Source of the DNA: CAYMKL01 sp964390805
GTDB lineage: Bacteria > Chloroflexota > Anaerolineae > VGOG01
Reading direction: 5' to 3'
NCBI GenBank assembly: GCA_964390805.1
Contig: CAYMKL010000102.1
Location: 1-24,988, forward strand
Length of the DNA stretch: 24,988 bases
Part shown: piece after piece, positions 6,683-14,786 of the stretch
How positions within the stretch are numbered: position 1 is the stretch's first letter
Layout: every line of letters begins with the position of its first letter
The notes under the pieces: generated by a model
Told to the model about the DNA's origin: nothing
What the model saw: only the letters and a program-made list of their open reading frames with translations
The model's database searches: none
Program-made: the position numbers and the translations under genes

Positions 6683-7372
6683 TCACTCAATCTGGATCAC
6701 CAGGCGACGCCCTCCTCCCTCTCCTACCGCAACGTGGAGAGCAGAAAGCTGATCAATCACCAGTCCTTGCGCGGGAAGCTCGTCCCGCGAGTGGGTCGTC
6801 GTCATCGCTATCACTTGCATCCCAGCGGCGTGGGCAGCCTCAATCCCGGCTGGCGCGTCCTCAACCACCACGCATCTTGCAGCCTCCACTCCCATACGTT
6901 CCGCCGCCACAAGATAGGGCTCAGGTGCCGGCTTACCCTGTCTGACGTCGTCCCCAGTGACAAGTGTGCGAGGGATCGGCAAGTTCACCCGCTGCAATCG
7001 AGCCCTAGCTAGCTCCCTGCTCCCTGAGGTCACCACGGCCCAGACATCTGCGGGAAGCCTGTTCAGCAACTCAGAGGCTCCCTCTATCTCAGCCACGCCC
7101 TCTGTGTCAGCCACCTCAGATGCAGTGAAACGTTCTGCCTCCTCCCTGGCGTCGAGATGGAGGGCGACCAGCCGCATTGTCTCGACAGTTCTGAGCCCGT
7201 GTGCAACCCGCATGATGGCTGCAACGTCAAGGCCGTGTTGATGGGCCCATTCGCGCCAGTGTCGCGCAATGCAAATCGAGGAATCAATTAGCACGCCATC
7301 GAGATCGAACAGAACAGCGTCACATTCAATATGTGGTACTCTCTCCGCATCACCACCCCAGGAATTGGCCAT
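6683..7372 (-). CDS. HAD-superfamily phosphatase (beta-phosphoglucomutase/sugar-phosphatase-like)
   Basis: A 229-residue protein from ATG 7372, with GAGGAG 10 bases upstream inside the end of the M29-type gene; the two genes overlap by 23 bases, suggesting translational coupling. HAD motifs are in order: D23-x-D25 in AVLFDLDGVLIDS (nucleophile and acid/base), T115 in AVVTSGSR, K147 in GKPAPEPYL, and E171/D172 in VVVEDAPAGIEAAHAAGM. The helical cap between motifs I and II is of the subfamily I type seen in beta-phosphoglucomutase and phosphoglycolate or sugar phosphatases. It probably dephosphorylates a small phosphate ester; which one is not visible, and its role in the peptide/amide cluster is unclear. 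Confidence 0.9.
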   Translation of the reverse strand: MANSWGGDAERVPHIECDAVLFDLDGVLIDSSICIARHWREWAHQHGLDVAAIMRVAHGLRTVETMRLVALHLDAREEAERFTASEVADTEGVAEIEGASELLNRLPADVWAVVTSGSRELARARLQRVNLPIPRTLVTGDDVRQGKPAPEPYLVAAERMGVEAARCVVVEDAPAGIEAAHAAGMQVIAMTTTHSRDELPAQGLVIDQLSALHVAVGEGGGRRLVIQIE

Positions 7373-8444
7373 CTCTGATGATCTCCTCGCTCGTACCCTC
7401 CTCATGCTCCAGAACGAGGCTCGCGATTTCGATGCGACCACCTTTGGGGTAGACAGTGTCATGGTGAACGATGTGGCTGGGATCGCTGAAATCGGCGACG
7501 CCTACGGTGCCCCCGATGTGGTCGCTGCGGCCATAGGCCCAGTGCAATCCCAGCACCTTCTCGTCCTCCAAGACACTGCCGGAGATGACAGCCTTGTCGT
7601 TGCAGCCCAGGCCCAACTCAGCGATGTTGCGGCGCGCTTCGTCAACAGCGAAGTAGTCCCGTTTCTGAACCGCCTGTGGGCCGTCCCCGATCACCTCCAC
7701 GATGCGGTTCTCCTGCACCCTGAGCAAGACGAGTTCATCATCAACCATGACAGGAATCACGCCTTTTGTCCGGCTAGGCTGGCCCTCCACCTCTCCCTCG
7801 TAAGGAGCGATAAAAGCCTCGCCGCTGGGTAGATTGATGAGGCGCACGCCCTTCTTGTCAGCGTGTAGTTGCCCATCATCAGCCTCAGCCTGGCGATATC
7901 GCAGGTCGAAGTACAGTTGATGTCCAGTGGAGAACGCCACCTTCGCGCCCACCGCCTGATTAAGCTTGTCGGCCAGGATATGGCTCTTGCGGGCCACCTC
8001 GCTGTAGTCCGCTGCCAGAGCCGTTTGCTCCATGCTCTTGGTGACCCCCGGCATGCTGGCTGCCCGCAGGCCGGGCAATTTCTGGCTGAACCCGATCAGC
8101 GGGGCCGTGGCGGAGTACTCCGTAAGGGCGACGGCTATGTTTGTGTCGGACAAGACGTCTTCCAGGCGAACCCGCTGCCCTTCCATCTCCCCTTCCTCCG
8201 GCAGAGGCCCGCTGTGAGCCCCAGTAGCCGCGTAGGCGAGGAGAGGAAACACGCTGAGCCCCAGCTTGGTTCCCAACTGCTGGAAGGCTGCACGCCACTC
8301 TTGGGCCATCTCTCGCCGGGCCGCCCACTTCTCGTTATCGGTCCACTCTCCGTGAGGCAAATCGGTCATCACCAGGATCTTCTCGCCTGGTTGTGGCCCG
8401 AATACATCAATCAACAGCTTTTCCAGATCGAAGCCTTCTGCCAT
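7350..8444 (-). CDS. M29 (aminopeptidase T)-like metallopeptidase
   Basis: A 364-residue protein from ATG 8444, with GGAG 7 bases upstream. The second half carries the aminopeptidase T pattern: NLPSGEAFIAPYEGEVEG (E209), AELGLGCNDKA (275-285), SGSVLEDEKVLGLHWAYG (E293/E295, H301), HIGGTVG, and H327-H328-D329 in HIVHHDTVYP. These correspond to the Glu/His/Asp metal ligands of peptidase family M29, which removes N-terminal residues from peptides in the cytosol. The N-terminal half is more divergent. DUF917 genes lie upstream and the HAD and iminopeptidase-like genes lie downstream in the same direction, so a role in degrading imported peptides fits. Some M29-like proteins act on other amides, so activity is inferred. 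Confidence 0.8.
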   Translation of the reverse strand: MAEGFDLEKLLIDVFGPQPGEKILVMTDLPHGEWTDNEKWAARREMAQEWRAAFQQLGTKLGLSVFPLLAYAATGAHSGPLPEEGEMEGQRVRLEDVLSDTNIAVALTEYSATAPLIGFSQKLPGLRAASMPGVTKSMEQTALAADYSEVARKSHILADKLNQAVGAKVAFSTGHQLYFDLRYRQAEADDGQLHADKKGVRLINLPSGEAFIAPYEGEVEGQPSRTKGVIPVMVDDELVLLRVQENRIVEVIGDGPQAVQKRDYFAVDEARRNIAELGLGCNDKAVISGSVLEDEKVLGLHWAYGRSDHIGGTVGVADFSDPSHIVHHDTVYPKGGRIEIASLVLEHEEGTSEEIIRDGQFLGW

Positions 8445-8542
8445 ATCGGTTCTCCAAGGGAATGGCTGGATTCTGTGCGGCAAGCCCCAGGCGCGTCAAG
8501 CTAAGACGGCAGCCTGCGGGAAGACGGCTGCTGGCCAGTTCC

Positions 8543-8650
8543 GCCGTGGCATGAAGTGCCACGGCTACGAAGCTGCCACCCCGTAAACGGGGTTCTTGAG
8601 CCCGATTCATCGGGCGGGAGCTTCGTAGCACGGCCACTTCATGGCCGTGC
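8543..8650. repeat. Compound palindromic repeat (multi-hairpin)
   Basis: Within the 330-bp gene-free gap 8445-8774 a nested structure is visible. Hairpin 1 (8543-8565) has stem GCCGTGGCA/TGCCACGGC and loop TGAAG. A 10-bp stem CTACGAAGCT (8565-8574)/AGCTTCGTAG (8619-8628) encloses the small hairpins CCCCGTAAACGGGG (8579-8592) and GCCCGAT/ATCGGGC (near 8600-8615). Hairpin 2 (8628-8650) has stem GCACGGCCA/TGGCCGTGC and loop CTTCA. The loops of hairpins 1 and 2 are complementary (TGAAG and CTTCA). I see no gene in the rest of the gap. Confidence 0.75.
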
Positions 8651-8774
8651 GGCCCCGGCAAGCACGATATCACCTTTAACTTGATGCCCATGAGCCAAAG
8701 CTCCCCGCTCAGACAGATAAGCCTTTTCAGTACTGGATCCAGCCCGCAGGGCTTTGTCCTGTCAGACCTGAGCT

Positions 8775-9926
8775 TCAGCTCGGGGCGACTCTCACCCTCT
8801 CCTCAATAGGAACATAGTCGAGATCAAACCCGAAGTGTCGCGGGCCCAGCAGTTCGATCCCCTTCTCTGTACGGTGAACTGGATGGGCCTTGCGTCCAAT
8901 GACCGCCACCTGATCTCCTACCGAGAAATCGTAGCTGGTGGCGGGTTCACCCGTCTTCAGGTCCACCATGATGAGCGAGTCGGGGCTGGTGACGAAAGGC
9001 TCATCGTCTCGCCAACTCACGTGGTACTCGTTCTTGTACCAGATCTTGAAGGTGTGACCCTGGTGGCTTCCCAGACCTTTCAAGGTGTGACTACCGAGCC
9101 CGAAGGCGTACGACTCCTCATCCGCTATCTCCGTGGCGGTGAGCTCGCCCTCGAAAAGCAACCAGCCACCAACGACCTTGACCGCCTCCGCCACCGGGTC
9201 GGCGCCCTGCTCGCGAGCCTCTCGAATCGCCTGCCCGACGTGCAGGGCCTGGGTCAGCGTGCCGCTGGCCAGCACCTCCTTGACATCCTTGATCTGCAAG
9301 AGATACCAGGAGACCCCTACCCCGCCATAAGCGGCAACGCACATCATGCGGCCGATGCGGTCGGCCATGGCCGTGCTGACGGTATCTTTGAGGATCAGGG
9401 TATCGCCCCAGCGGGTGACGAAGGACAGAGGGCAAACCGGCACCCCACGAACCTCCGGTATCGTCTGCGGCAGTTCAGGGATAGCTCGCCCACCGGCGTA
9501 GTCGCCATCCACCACGGGGAGGCCAAGTTCTAGCGCCGCCACTATAGGTGCCGGAACGTTGCTGCCTCCGATCTCTCCTGGGACGATGGCTTCCATCTTG
9601 ATCCCAGCAGCGTCCTCCAGCGCCCGAACAGCGGCCACCATCAGACCCAAGGCGTCGTATTTCTGCTCGACGCACCCCAGTTCAGCCAACTCTTCCTCGG
9701 TGGGACCCGCACCACCTCTGCCCCCCATGCCAGCTACCGTGGCCGTCCACGCTTCGTCGGGCAGGCTATCTACGTCCGCCCACTCGATCTCACGACCGGC
9801 CTCCAACTGATCGAGAAGTAGCTTCAAACCTTTGCTCGGTCTTCCACCTCCGCCCGCTCCCATGAAGCAGAGACCGCGCACGAAATCCTCGCACTCCTGC
9901 CTAGTGCGCAATTCCACGTTGCCCAT
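8775..9926 (-). CDS. DUF917 family protein (S-methyl-thiohydantoin desulfurase-like), copy 2
   Basis: A 383-residue protein from ATG 9926; AAGGAGGAAGAG lies just upstream. The N-terminal glycine-rich signature FMGAGGGGRPSKG (about 21-33) and the body (IGGSNVPAPIVAALELGLPVVDGD, GRAIPELPQ) are those of DUF917, whose two domains are now named S-Me-THD N and C after a hydantoin-ring enzyme. The C-terminus (ELLGPRHFGFDLDYVPIEE) matches the family end. Members often neighbour HyuA-type genes and are thought to act on hydantoins or related cyclic amides. It follows the reductive-dehalogenase-like gene closely and precedes the M29-type gene. A second, divergent paralogue is at 11900-12994; the pair may form a heteromer or act on different rings. 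Confidence 0.88.
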   Translation of the reverse strand: MGNVELRTRQECEDFVRGLCFMGAGGGGRPSKGLKLLLDQLEAGREIEWADVDSLPDEAWTATVAGMGGRGGAGPTEEELAELGCVEQKYDALGLMVAAVRALEDAAGIKMEAIVPGEIGGSNVPAPIVAALELGLPVVDGDYAGGRAIPELPQTIPEVRGVPVCPLSFVTRWGDTLILKDTVSTAMADRIGRMMCVAAYGGVGVSWYLLQIKDVKEVLASGTLTQALHVGQAIREAREQGADPVAEAVKVVGGWLLFEGELTATEIADEESYAFGLGSHTLKGLGSHQGHTFKIWYKNEYHVSWRDDEPFVTSPDSLIMVDLKTGEPATSYDFSVGDQVAVIGRKAHPVHRTEKGIELLGPRHFGFDLDYVPIEERVRVAPS

Positions 9927-9936
9927 CTCTTCCTCC

Positions 9937-11115
9937 TTAACCCTTATTCTTGTTTGTTGGTGGTGGCGCTACCCGGAGCAGCCCGTCAACTTCCTCCAGA
10001 TCAAGCCACCACTTCCACTCCGGTTTTGGTTTCCCATAGCCCACTATGTCATCCGCCTTAGTGACCATTCCCCGGGTGATGGGAAAGTGCCTAACGAGCC
10101 AATTGATTGTCCTGTGGAACGGGGTATCAGGTTTGTTCCAGGGGCAGACCTTTAAGCAAGTACCGCATCCCGCCCCATGCTGATTACCTGCCCTCATACT
10201 GACGCACTTTTCGACATCGAGGGGCCATCTCTCGTAGCCGTTATGGATCACTTTGTCGCCGTAGCTGATGGCCTGGGAAGGGCACTCCCGGGCACATTTG
10301 CCGCACTTGTCGCAGAAATCCTGGAGGCCAAAGTCAATCGGCTTGTCCACAACCAGAGGAAGGTCGGTGGTGATCACAGCAGCCTTGAAACGTGGCCCCA
10401 GGAATGGGTTGAGCACGATACCACCCATGCGACATATCTCTCCCAACCCTGCCCACAGCAGGATAGGTGGCACCACTACCTGGTAGTTCATCGCGTGGTG
10501 GGCCCGGGCCGGGTAGCCCAGTCGTCGAATGTAGTCAGCCAGGATGCAGGCCACAAAGCCCGAAGTGGAGTAGGACAGGAAGCTCATGGAGTTGCTGATC
10601 CAGTCGTTTCCAGTGAAAGCTGAGGCCGTTCTCCAGTCCTGGTCAATCAGAATAGCAATGGCGTATTTGTGGTTGAGCTCAATCGGCTCTCCAGTCCACC
10701 TGTCGTAGGTAAAGACAGCGTACGGCGGCAGTTCGCAGATACCGACCAGGTCCGCTCTGAGGAAATAGGCCGTCTCTTTGATGTGTCGCGACATGGCTTT
10801 TGGATCATCAGTCAGGGGCGCTGGTTTGAGCCCTACAGCACCGTCAACTATGCCCGCCAGAGTCTTTGACATGGCCAATAATGCGCCTGACAAGGGGTGC
10901 TTTGCCACAAAACGGCCGTACTCCTTTTGGAGGTAGGGACCGAAATGGCCAAGGCCTGCCCGGTGAAAACCGCCATCGCGCTCGTCTACACGGGAAACCT
11001 CGTCGTCTTCGATCAAAGTGGTTGGTCTCTCGACTCTTTTGAGATCTCTGACGGGAAACGGGTCTGGGTAATCCCGGTCGCCATCGCGATAATCAGATGT
11101 GAATACTCGCGTCAC
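9937..11115 (-). CDS. Cytosolic reductive-dehalogenase-like corrinoid Fe-S protein
   Basis: A 392-residue protein from GTG 11115, with AAAGGAG 6 bases upstream. The C-terminal third has two 4Fe-4S motifs, C268-x2-C271-x2-C274-x3-C278-P (FCDKCGKCARECPSQAIS) and C317-x2-C320-x3-C324-P (GCGTCLKVCPWNKP), with C304 as a likely further ligand. The middle has the corrinoid-fold strings FVACILADYIRRLGYPARAH and WAGLGEICRMGGIVLNPFLG, typical of reductive dehalogenase (RdhA) proteins. Y182 in FLSYSTSGF is in a place that could match the catalytic Tyr of known RdhA. No twin-arginine signal and no membrane segment are visible, and no rdhB follows, so it is cytosolic and not a classic respiratory enzyme. 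It lies between the racemase and DUF917 genes. Queuosine-type epoxide reductase is a distant relative but a worse match. Confidence 0.82.
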   Translation of the reverse strand: MTRVFTSDYRDGDRDYPDPFPVRDLKRVERPTTLIEDDEVSRVDERDGGFHRAGLGHFGPYLQKEYGRFVAKHPLSGALLAMSKTLAGIVDGAVGLKPAPLTDDPKAMSRHIKETAYFLRADLVGICELPPYAVFTYDRWTGEPIELNHKYAIAILIDQDWRTASAFTGNDWISNSMSFLSYSTSGFVACILADYIRRLGYPARAHHAMNYQVVVPPILLWAGLGEICRMGGIVLNPFLGPRFKAAVITTDLPLVVDKPIDFGLQDFCDKCGKCARECPSQAISYGDKVIHNGYERWPLDVEKCVSMRAGNQHGAGCGTCLKVCPWNKPDTPFHRTINWLVRHFPITRGMVTKADDIVGYGKPKPEWKWWLDLEEVDGLLRVAPPPTNKNKG

Positions 11116-11142
11116 GATAAGCTCCTTTCAAAAACAAAGCAG

Positions 11143-11877
11143 TCACCACTGGGCGTATCCCACAATCTCCTTCTCTGGGGGGTAGGGATATGTCCTCTTG
11201 CTATGCGCGAGCTTCAGATCAACGAGTACCTCAGCCATCTTGAGCGCTGTGCTGGCTGGATCAATCACCGGAACGTCGTACCCTCTTTCGCGAAGGGCGT
11301 CTTCTGTCTGCTGGGCCAACCCGGCTAGGCCCGTGCAACCTAGCACGATGACGTGAGCACCATCCTCTTCGATAGCCTCCACAGCCTCATTCACAGCACG
11401 ACCCACGAACTGCTCACGACCCTCCTCCAGTTCGAGTACGGGCAGGTCTATCGCTCTGACACAGGCCAGTTTCCCGCCTACTCCATACTTTTGGGCCTGG
11501 AGTTCCAACTGCGGAAGGAGGCGGTCCAATACCGTTATCACAGCGAATCTGTGGCCCAGTATGGCCGCCACGTGCATGGATGCCTCACACGGCCCTACCA
11601 CCGGGATCGAGACCACTTCCCGGGCGGCATCCAGACCGGGATCGCCCATGCAGTTGATGATCACCGCATCCACGCCCTCCCTCTCCGCCTGGCGGACTCG
11701 GGCTATGATGCCCGGCACCGCCACAGCCTCGTCGAAATAGGACTCGATGGAGGCCGGACCCGACTCCAGAAAGACGTTGCTGATCTCGGTATCCGGCCTG
11801 GCAACCCTCGAGAACTCTTCGAGGATCATCGGTCCGAAGCTTTCCGTGATGATGGGAGTCACTGCTCGGATTCTCAT
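11143..11877 (-). CDS. Asp/Glu/hydantoin racemase family protein
   Basis: A 244-residue protein from ATG 11877, the first codon of the conserved strand MRIRAVTPIITESF. There is no strong ribosome binding site; the upstream sequence is a heptamer tandem repeat holding GGTGA and extra ATG/GTG codons. The two catalytic cysteines of the family are present: C76 in VIINCMGDPGLDAARE and C181 in VIVLGCTGLAGL, in two similar half-domains. The family interconverts D and L forms of aspartate, glutamate or 5-substituted hydantoins in the cytosol. Context (HyuA, two DUF917 proteins) favours a hydantoin- or allantoin-type substrate, but aspartate/glutamate racemase activity cannot be excluded. Confidence 0.88.
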   Translation of the reverse strand: MRIRAVTPIITESFGPMILEEFSRVARPDTEISNVFLESGPASIESYFDEAVAVPGIIARVRQAEREGVDAVIINCMGDPGLDAAREVVSIPVVGPCEASMHVAAILGHRFAVITVLDRLLPQLELQAQKYGVGGKLACVRAIDLPVLELEEGREQFVGRAVNEAVEAIEEDGAHVIVLGCTGLAGLAQQTEDALRERGYDVPVIDPASTALKMAEVLVDLKLAHSKRTYPYPPEKEIVGYAQW

Positions 11878-11880
11878 TTC

Positions 11881-11915
11881 ACCATTCACCATTCATCATT
11901 CACCATTCACCATTC
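11881..11915. repeat. Five tandem heptamers at the DUF917/racemase junction
   Basis: Five 7-bp units on the plus strand: ACCATTC, ACCATTC, ATCATTC, ACCATTC, ACCATTC. They span the last codons and stop (TGA at 11900-11902) of the DUF917 gene and the region where the racemase ribosome binding site should be. On the minus strand each unit carries GGTGA(AT), so ATG and GTG codons recur in changing frames. Confidence 0.85.
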
Positions 11916-12994
11916 CCCCCATACCTCTCCTCGACGGGAACCCAATCAATGTCGTAGCCGAAATAACGAGGCCCTACCAACGCCAGGCCCTCCGGCGTAC
12001 GCCATTTCTCGTGGCAGGGGATGCCCAACACCGTCACCCGGAAGCCGTAGCGCAAACCCTCGGTAGTAATCGGCTCACCGCTCTCCGTTTCCAGCACGGT
12101 GATCAGGTCTGGCACCGAGACCACAGCCTCCCCATCTACTATAGCCACCAGGTTCTCATTTTGGAATTGGAGCTTGAGGGTTTGAGAATGGTATTCATCA
12201 ACGCCCTCGAAGACCGCCTCCCCCCTGGCGAAGCCTTTTTCCGTACGACGTTGTACATCTACTATCTTTCCTTTGAAGACCTCAAATCCACCGACGACCT
12301 CCCTGACGGCCTCGACCACATTGGTCTTGGATGTCCGGGCCTCCCTTATGGTGCGGCCGATCTTCTCCACCAGGGTTATCGTATTGGGTACTCCCCACTC
12401 CTTCAGCTCCTTCCCCGTCGTGGCATAGCAGGCGATCAGGGCGGTACACCCCATGTCTATGGTGATGCTCCGCGAAAAGGTCTCTGTCCAGCGGTTGTTG
12501 ATGGTATTGAGGATCACGCTGTTGCCCTTCTCATCGCCCATCGCGAAGGGGGTGGACGAGATGCCGTACAAAGTGGCGGTTACCATTTGCAGCTCCGGGA
12601 AGGCCCGCCCCATGCCATCGCAATCCACCATGGGCAGGCGCAGGCGAGCCGCCACGGTCAGAGGGGTGACAGAGTTCAACCCTCCAGCCTCGGCAGACAT
12701 GGTGGCCGTGATCTTTTGCCCCAGATAGCTCTCCAGGGCACGAAACGATTTGATGATCTCATCCCCTTTCGGCAGCTTTTCCACGATCACCGTAGGGGCG
12801 CCCATCATGGCCGTAGGCACGATCAAGGCATCATCGTCTATCTCATCCAGGGAGAGCAAGGTCACCGGCCCAAACTCGCGAATGGCCTGAATCCCCATCA
12901 GCTTGCCGATGTAGGGATCGCCGCCTCCGCCAGTGCCCAGGACGGCCGCTCCCAGGGCGATATCCTCGACGTTTTCTGGGTGTAACAATCTCAT
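11900..12994 (-). CDS. DUF917 family protein (S-methyl-thiohydantoin desulfurase-like), copy 1
   Basis: A 364-residue protein from ATG 12994; AAAGGA lies about 10 bases upstream. The glycine-rich signature GTGGGGDPYIG (20-30), ATMSAEAGGLNSVTPLTVAA and MVDCDGMGRAFPELQ are typical of DUF917; the C-terminus LVGPRYFGYDIDWVPVEERY matches the family end and copy 2 (8775-9926). In related clusters DUF917 proteins accompany HyuA-type subunits, as here (HyuA ends 140 bp upstream). A role in opening or modifying a cyclic amide is inferred. The last codons are made of the heptamer tandem repeat, so the C-terminus may vary between strains. Confidence 0.9.
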   Translation of the reverse strand: MRLLHPENVEDIALGAAVLGTGGGGDPYIGKLMGIQAIREFGPVTLLSLDEIDDDALIVPTAMMGAPTVIVEKLPKGDEIIKSFRALESYLGQKITATMSAEAGGLNSVTPLTVAARLRLPMVDCDGMGRAFPELQMVTATLYGISSTPFAMGDEKGNSVILNTINNRWTETFSRSITIDMGCTALIACYATTGKELKEWGVPNTITLVEKIGRTIREARTSKTNVVEAVREVVGGFEVFKGKIVDVQRRTEKGFARGEAVFEGVDEYHSQTLKLQFQNENLVAIVDGEAVVSVPDLITVLETESGEPITTEGLRYGFRVTVLGIPCHEKWRTPEGLALVGPRYFGYDIDWVPVEERYGGNGEW

Positions 12995-13044
12995 TTCAAT
13001 TCATCCTTTCTCTAGCTTGTCTCAGTAGAATCGCCATCTTGCTC

Positions 13045-13113
13045 CCGCTGGATTGTCAAATCCAGCGGTCTGGCGGCGGGAGGCAACCGGAGGTTGCACG
13101 CAATCCGCCGCGA
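13045..13113. repeat. Short palindromes in the HyuA-DUF917 gap
   Basis: The 140-bp gap holds the inverted repeat CGCTGGATT/AATCCAGCG (about 13045-13066) and then GCAACC/GGTTGC nested within GGCGGCGG...CCGCCGC. These would form two hairpins on the mRNA between the HyuA and DUF917 genes. They resemble dispersed palindromes or a processing or attenuation structure. Confidence 0.5.
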
Positions 13114-13134
13114 GCTTCTGTGATCTACTGTGTC

Positions 13135-14676
13135 TCATTCGAGGGCTAGGTCTCCCACAGCCTTGACCCGGATCCTGACTGCGTTGCTGGGCAAGTAGCT
13201 CAATGGGACCTCGTCCACGTCCACAATGGTGATGGTCTCCTTGTCGGCCCCAGCAGCGATTGCCTTGTCGCTGGCCTCTTGTCGGGCCTGGGCCAGGGCA
13301 TCGTCCCTGGGAAGCTCCGCCAGGGCGAAGATCCGGTCGGTCTCACCTCCCACCTGGGCGATGGCCGCGCCGATGGCGTTGGCCACAGGGTAATGCTCAG
13401 GCTTGACCATCTCGGAGGCCCCCGCCACCTTTCTGGAGACCAGGATGACGCCGCCGCCCACGAGAATCAGGGGGATCGGTTCGACGCTGGTCTTCATGCG
13501 GTCCACGGCGGTTTCCACCATCGTCTGCATCTCGTCCAGGGCTTGCCCAACGAGCGTTGCATCCAGACCTTTGACTGCGCCAGGGTCACCGATGTCGGCC
13601 AACCCGCCGGCCACAGCAACGTCCGTCGCCGTCAACACGCTCCCCCCAAACACCAGCCCCTTGGTAATCAGCTCATAGCCGACGCTTTGAGGCCCGATCT
13701 TCAGGGGCTCTTGGGAAACGAGGCTGCCTCCTCCCAGCCCAAAGGAATAGACGTCGGGCATCCTGAAGTTGGTGCGAACGCCGCCGATGTCCACGGCGAC
13801 AGAAGCCTCGCGGGGGAAACCGCGCAGCAGCATGCCCACGTCCGACGTCGTACCTCCAACGTCCACCACCATGGCATCCTTTGCTCCAGACAAGAAGGCA
13901 GCTCCTCTCATGCTGTTGGTGGGCCCTGAGGCAAAGGTCAACACCGGATATTTCTCGGCAAACTCTGCGCTCATCAGGGTGCCATCGTTCTGGCTCAGAT
14001 AGAAAGGCGCATCCACCTCCATTTCCACCAGGGCTTTCCTGAAGGACTCCACGATGGCCTGGGCCAGGTCTCCCAGGCAAGCGTTGAGGATGGCCGCGTT
14101 CTCGCGCTCCAGAAGACCCATGCGTCCGATCTCGTGAGACAGGCTGATGGACGCATCGGGTATCTCATTCTGAATGATCTCCGCCGCGCGGTCCTCAAAG
14201 GAGCTGTTCACCGGAGAGAAAACGGCTGAGATGGCCACTGCCCGGATCCCCTTGGCCTTGATGTCCTTGGCCACGTCACGGATTTCGCTCTCGTCCAGAG
14301 GCGAGATCTCCCTGCCATCGAACTCGTGACCGCCGTGCACCAGGTATTTGTGATCGCCGATGGTGTCCCTCAGCTCAGGCGGCCAATCCACCATAGGCGG
14401 CAAACACTCGGTGGCAGGCAGCCCCAGCCTGATGGCGGCGGTCTTCATCAGCCTCTTTCGTTCTACCACCGCGTTGGTGAAGTGGGTCGTGCCGATCATG
14501 ACGGCTTTGATTCGGTCTGCTGGTATCTTGGTCTGCTCCAACACGGTCTTCATCGCCGTGGTAATGCCTGCAGTAACGTCTGGCGTGGTGGGCGTCTTGA
14601 ACCAACCAACCACCTTCGTCCCGTCCATCAGCACAGCGTCCGTATTGGTGCCTCCCACATCAACCCCCATTCTCAT
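13135..14676 (-). CDS. Short HyuA-type hydantoinase/oxoprolinase subunit
   Basis: A 513-residue protein from ATG 14676, with GGAGGAG about 7 bases upstream. The N-terminal MRMGVDVGGTNTDAVL (D6, G8-G9-T10-N11-T12-D13) and the central MVVDVGGTTSDVGML are the two phosphate-binding loops of the acetate/sugar kinase-Hsp70-actin fold shared by hydantoinase A and 5-oxoprolinase. VMIGTTHFTNAVVERKRL and ERENAAILNACLG are typical of the HyuA N-terminal domains. It is shorter than classic HyuA (about 680-720 residues) because the C-terminal region is abbreviated, and no HyuB partner is present. This short form is known from clusters with DUF917 proteins. It probably activates and opens a cyclic imide or lactam with ATP; substrate unknown. 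Confidence 0.9.
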   Translation of the reverse strand: MRMGVDVGGTNTDAVLMDGTKVVGWFKTPTTPDVTAGITTAMKTVLEQTKIPADRIKAVMIGTTHFTNAVVERKRLMKTAAIRLGLPATECLPPMVDWPPELRDTIGDHKYLVHGGHEFDGREISPLDESEIRDVAKDIKAKGIRAVAISAVFSPVNSSFEDRAAEIIQNEIPDASISLSHEIGRMGLLERENAAILNACLGDLAQAIVESFRKALVEMEVDAPFYLSQNDGTLMSAEFAEKYPVLTFASGPTNSMRGAAFLSGAKDAMVVDVGGTTSDVGMLLRGFPREASVAVDIGGVRTNFRMPDVYSFGLGGGSLVSQEPLKIGPQSVGYELITKGLVFGGSVLTATDVAVAGGLADIGDPGAVKGLDATLVGQALDEMQTMVETAVDRMKTSVEPIPLILVGGGVILVSRKVAGASEMVKPEHYPVANAIGAAIAQVGGETDRIFALAELPRDDALAQARQEASDKAIAAGADKETITIVDVDEVPLSYLPSNAVRIRVKAVGDLALE

Positions 14677-14723
14677 AATTAATCTCCTCCTTTCGATGAT
14701 GATTTAGTAGGCATTTGTGTCAG

Positions 14724-14780
14724 CTTGGGCTCTGAGCCCCGTCCCCGGGGCGGCCCAGGGACGGGCCTTTGAGCCTTAAG
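14724..14780. repeat. 57-bp palindromic repeat, copy 1
   Basis: A GC-rich hairpin-forming repeat built on CCCGTCCC and GGGACGGG arms. The same 57-bp sequence, with a handful of differences, occurs in reverse orientation at 22939-22995 between dppC and dppB. It lies in the 110-bp gap upstream of HyuA. Confidence 0.8.
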
Positions 14781-14786
14781 TTGACC

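Noticed and set aside
8407..8691. Minus-strand 94-codon frame over the compound palindrome
   Set aside because: It is made of hairpin repeats and overlaps the start of the M29-type gene; no protein features.
11881..11915. Heptamer repeat as a CRISPR-like array
   Set aside because: Units are only 7 bp, contiguous and without spacers; no cas genes are present.
11747..12985. Long plus-strand open frame (412 codons) opposite the DUF917 copy 1 gene
   Set aside because: It is the antisense shadow of a well-recognised gene, has no ribosome binding site and no recognisable protein features.
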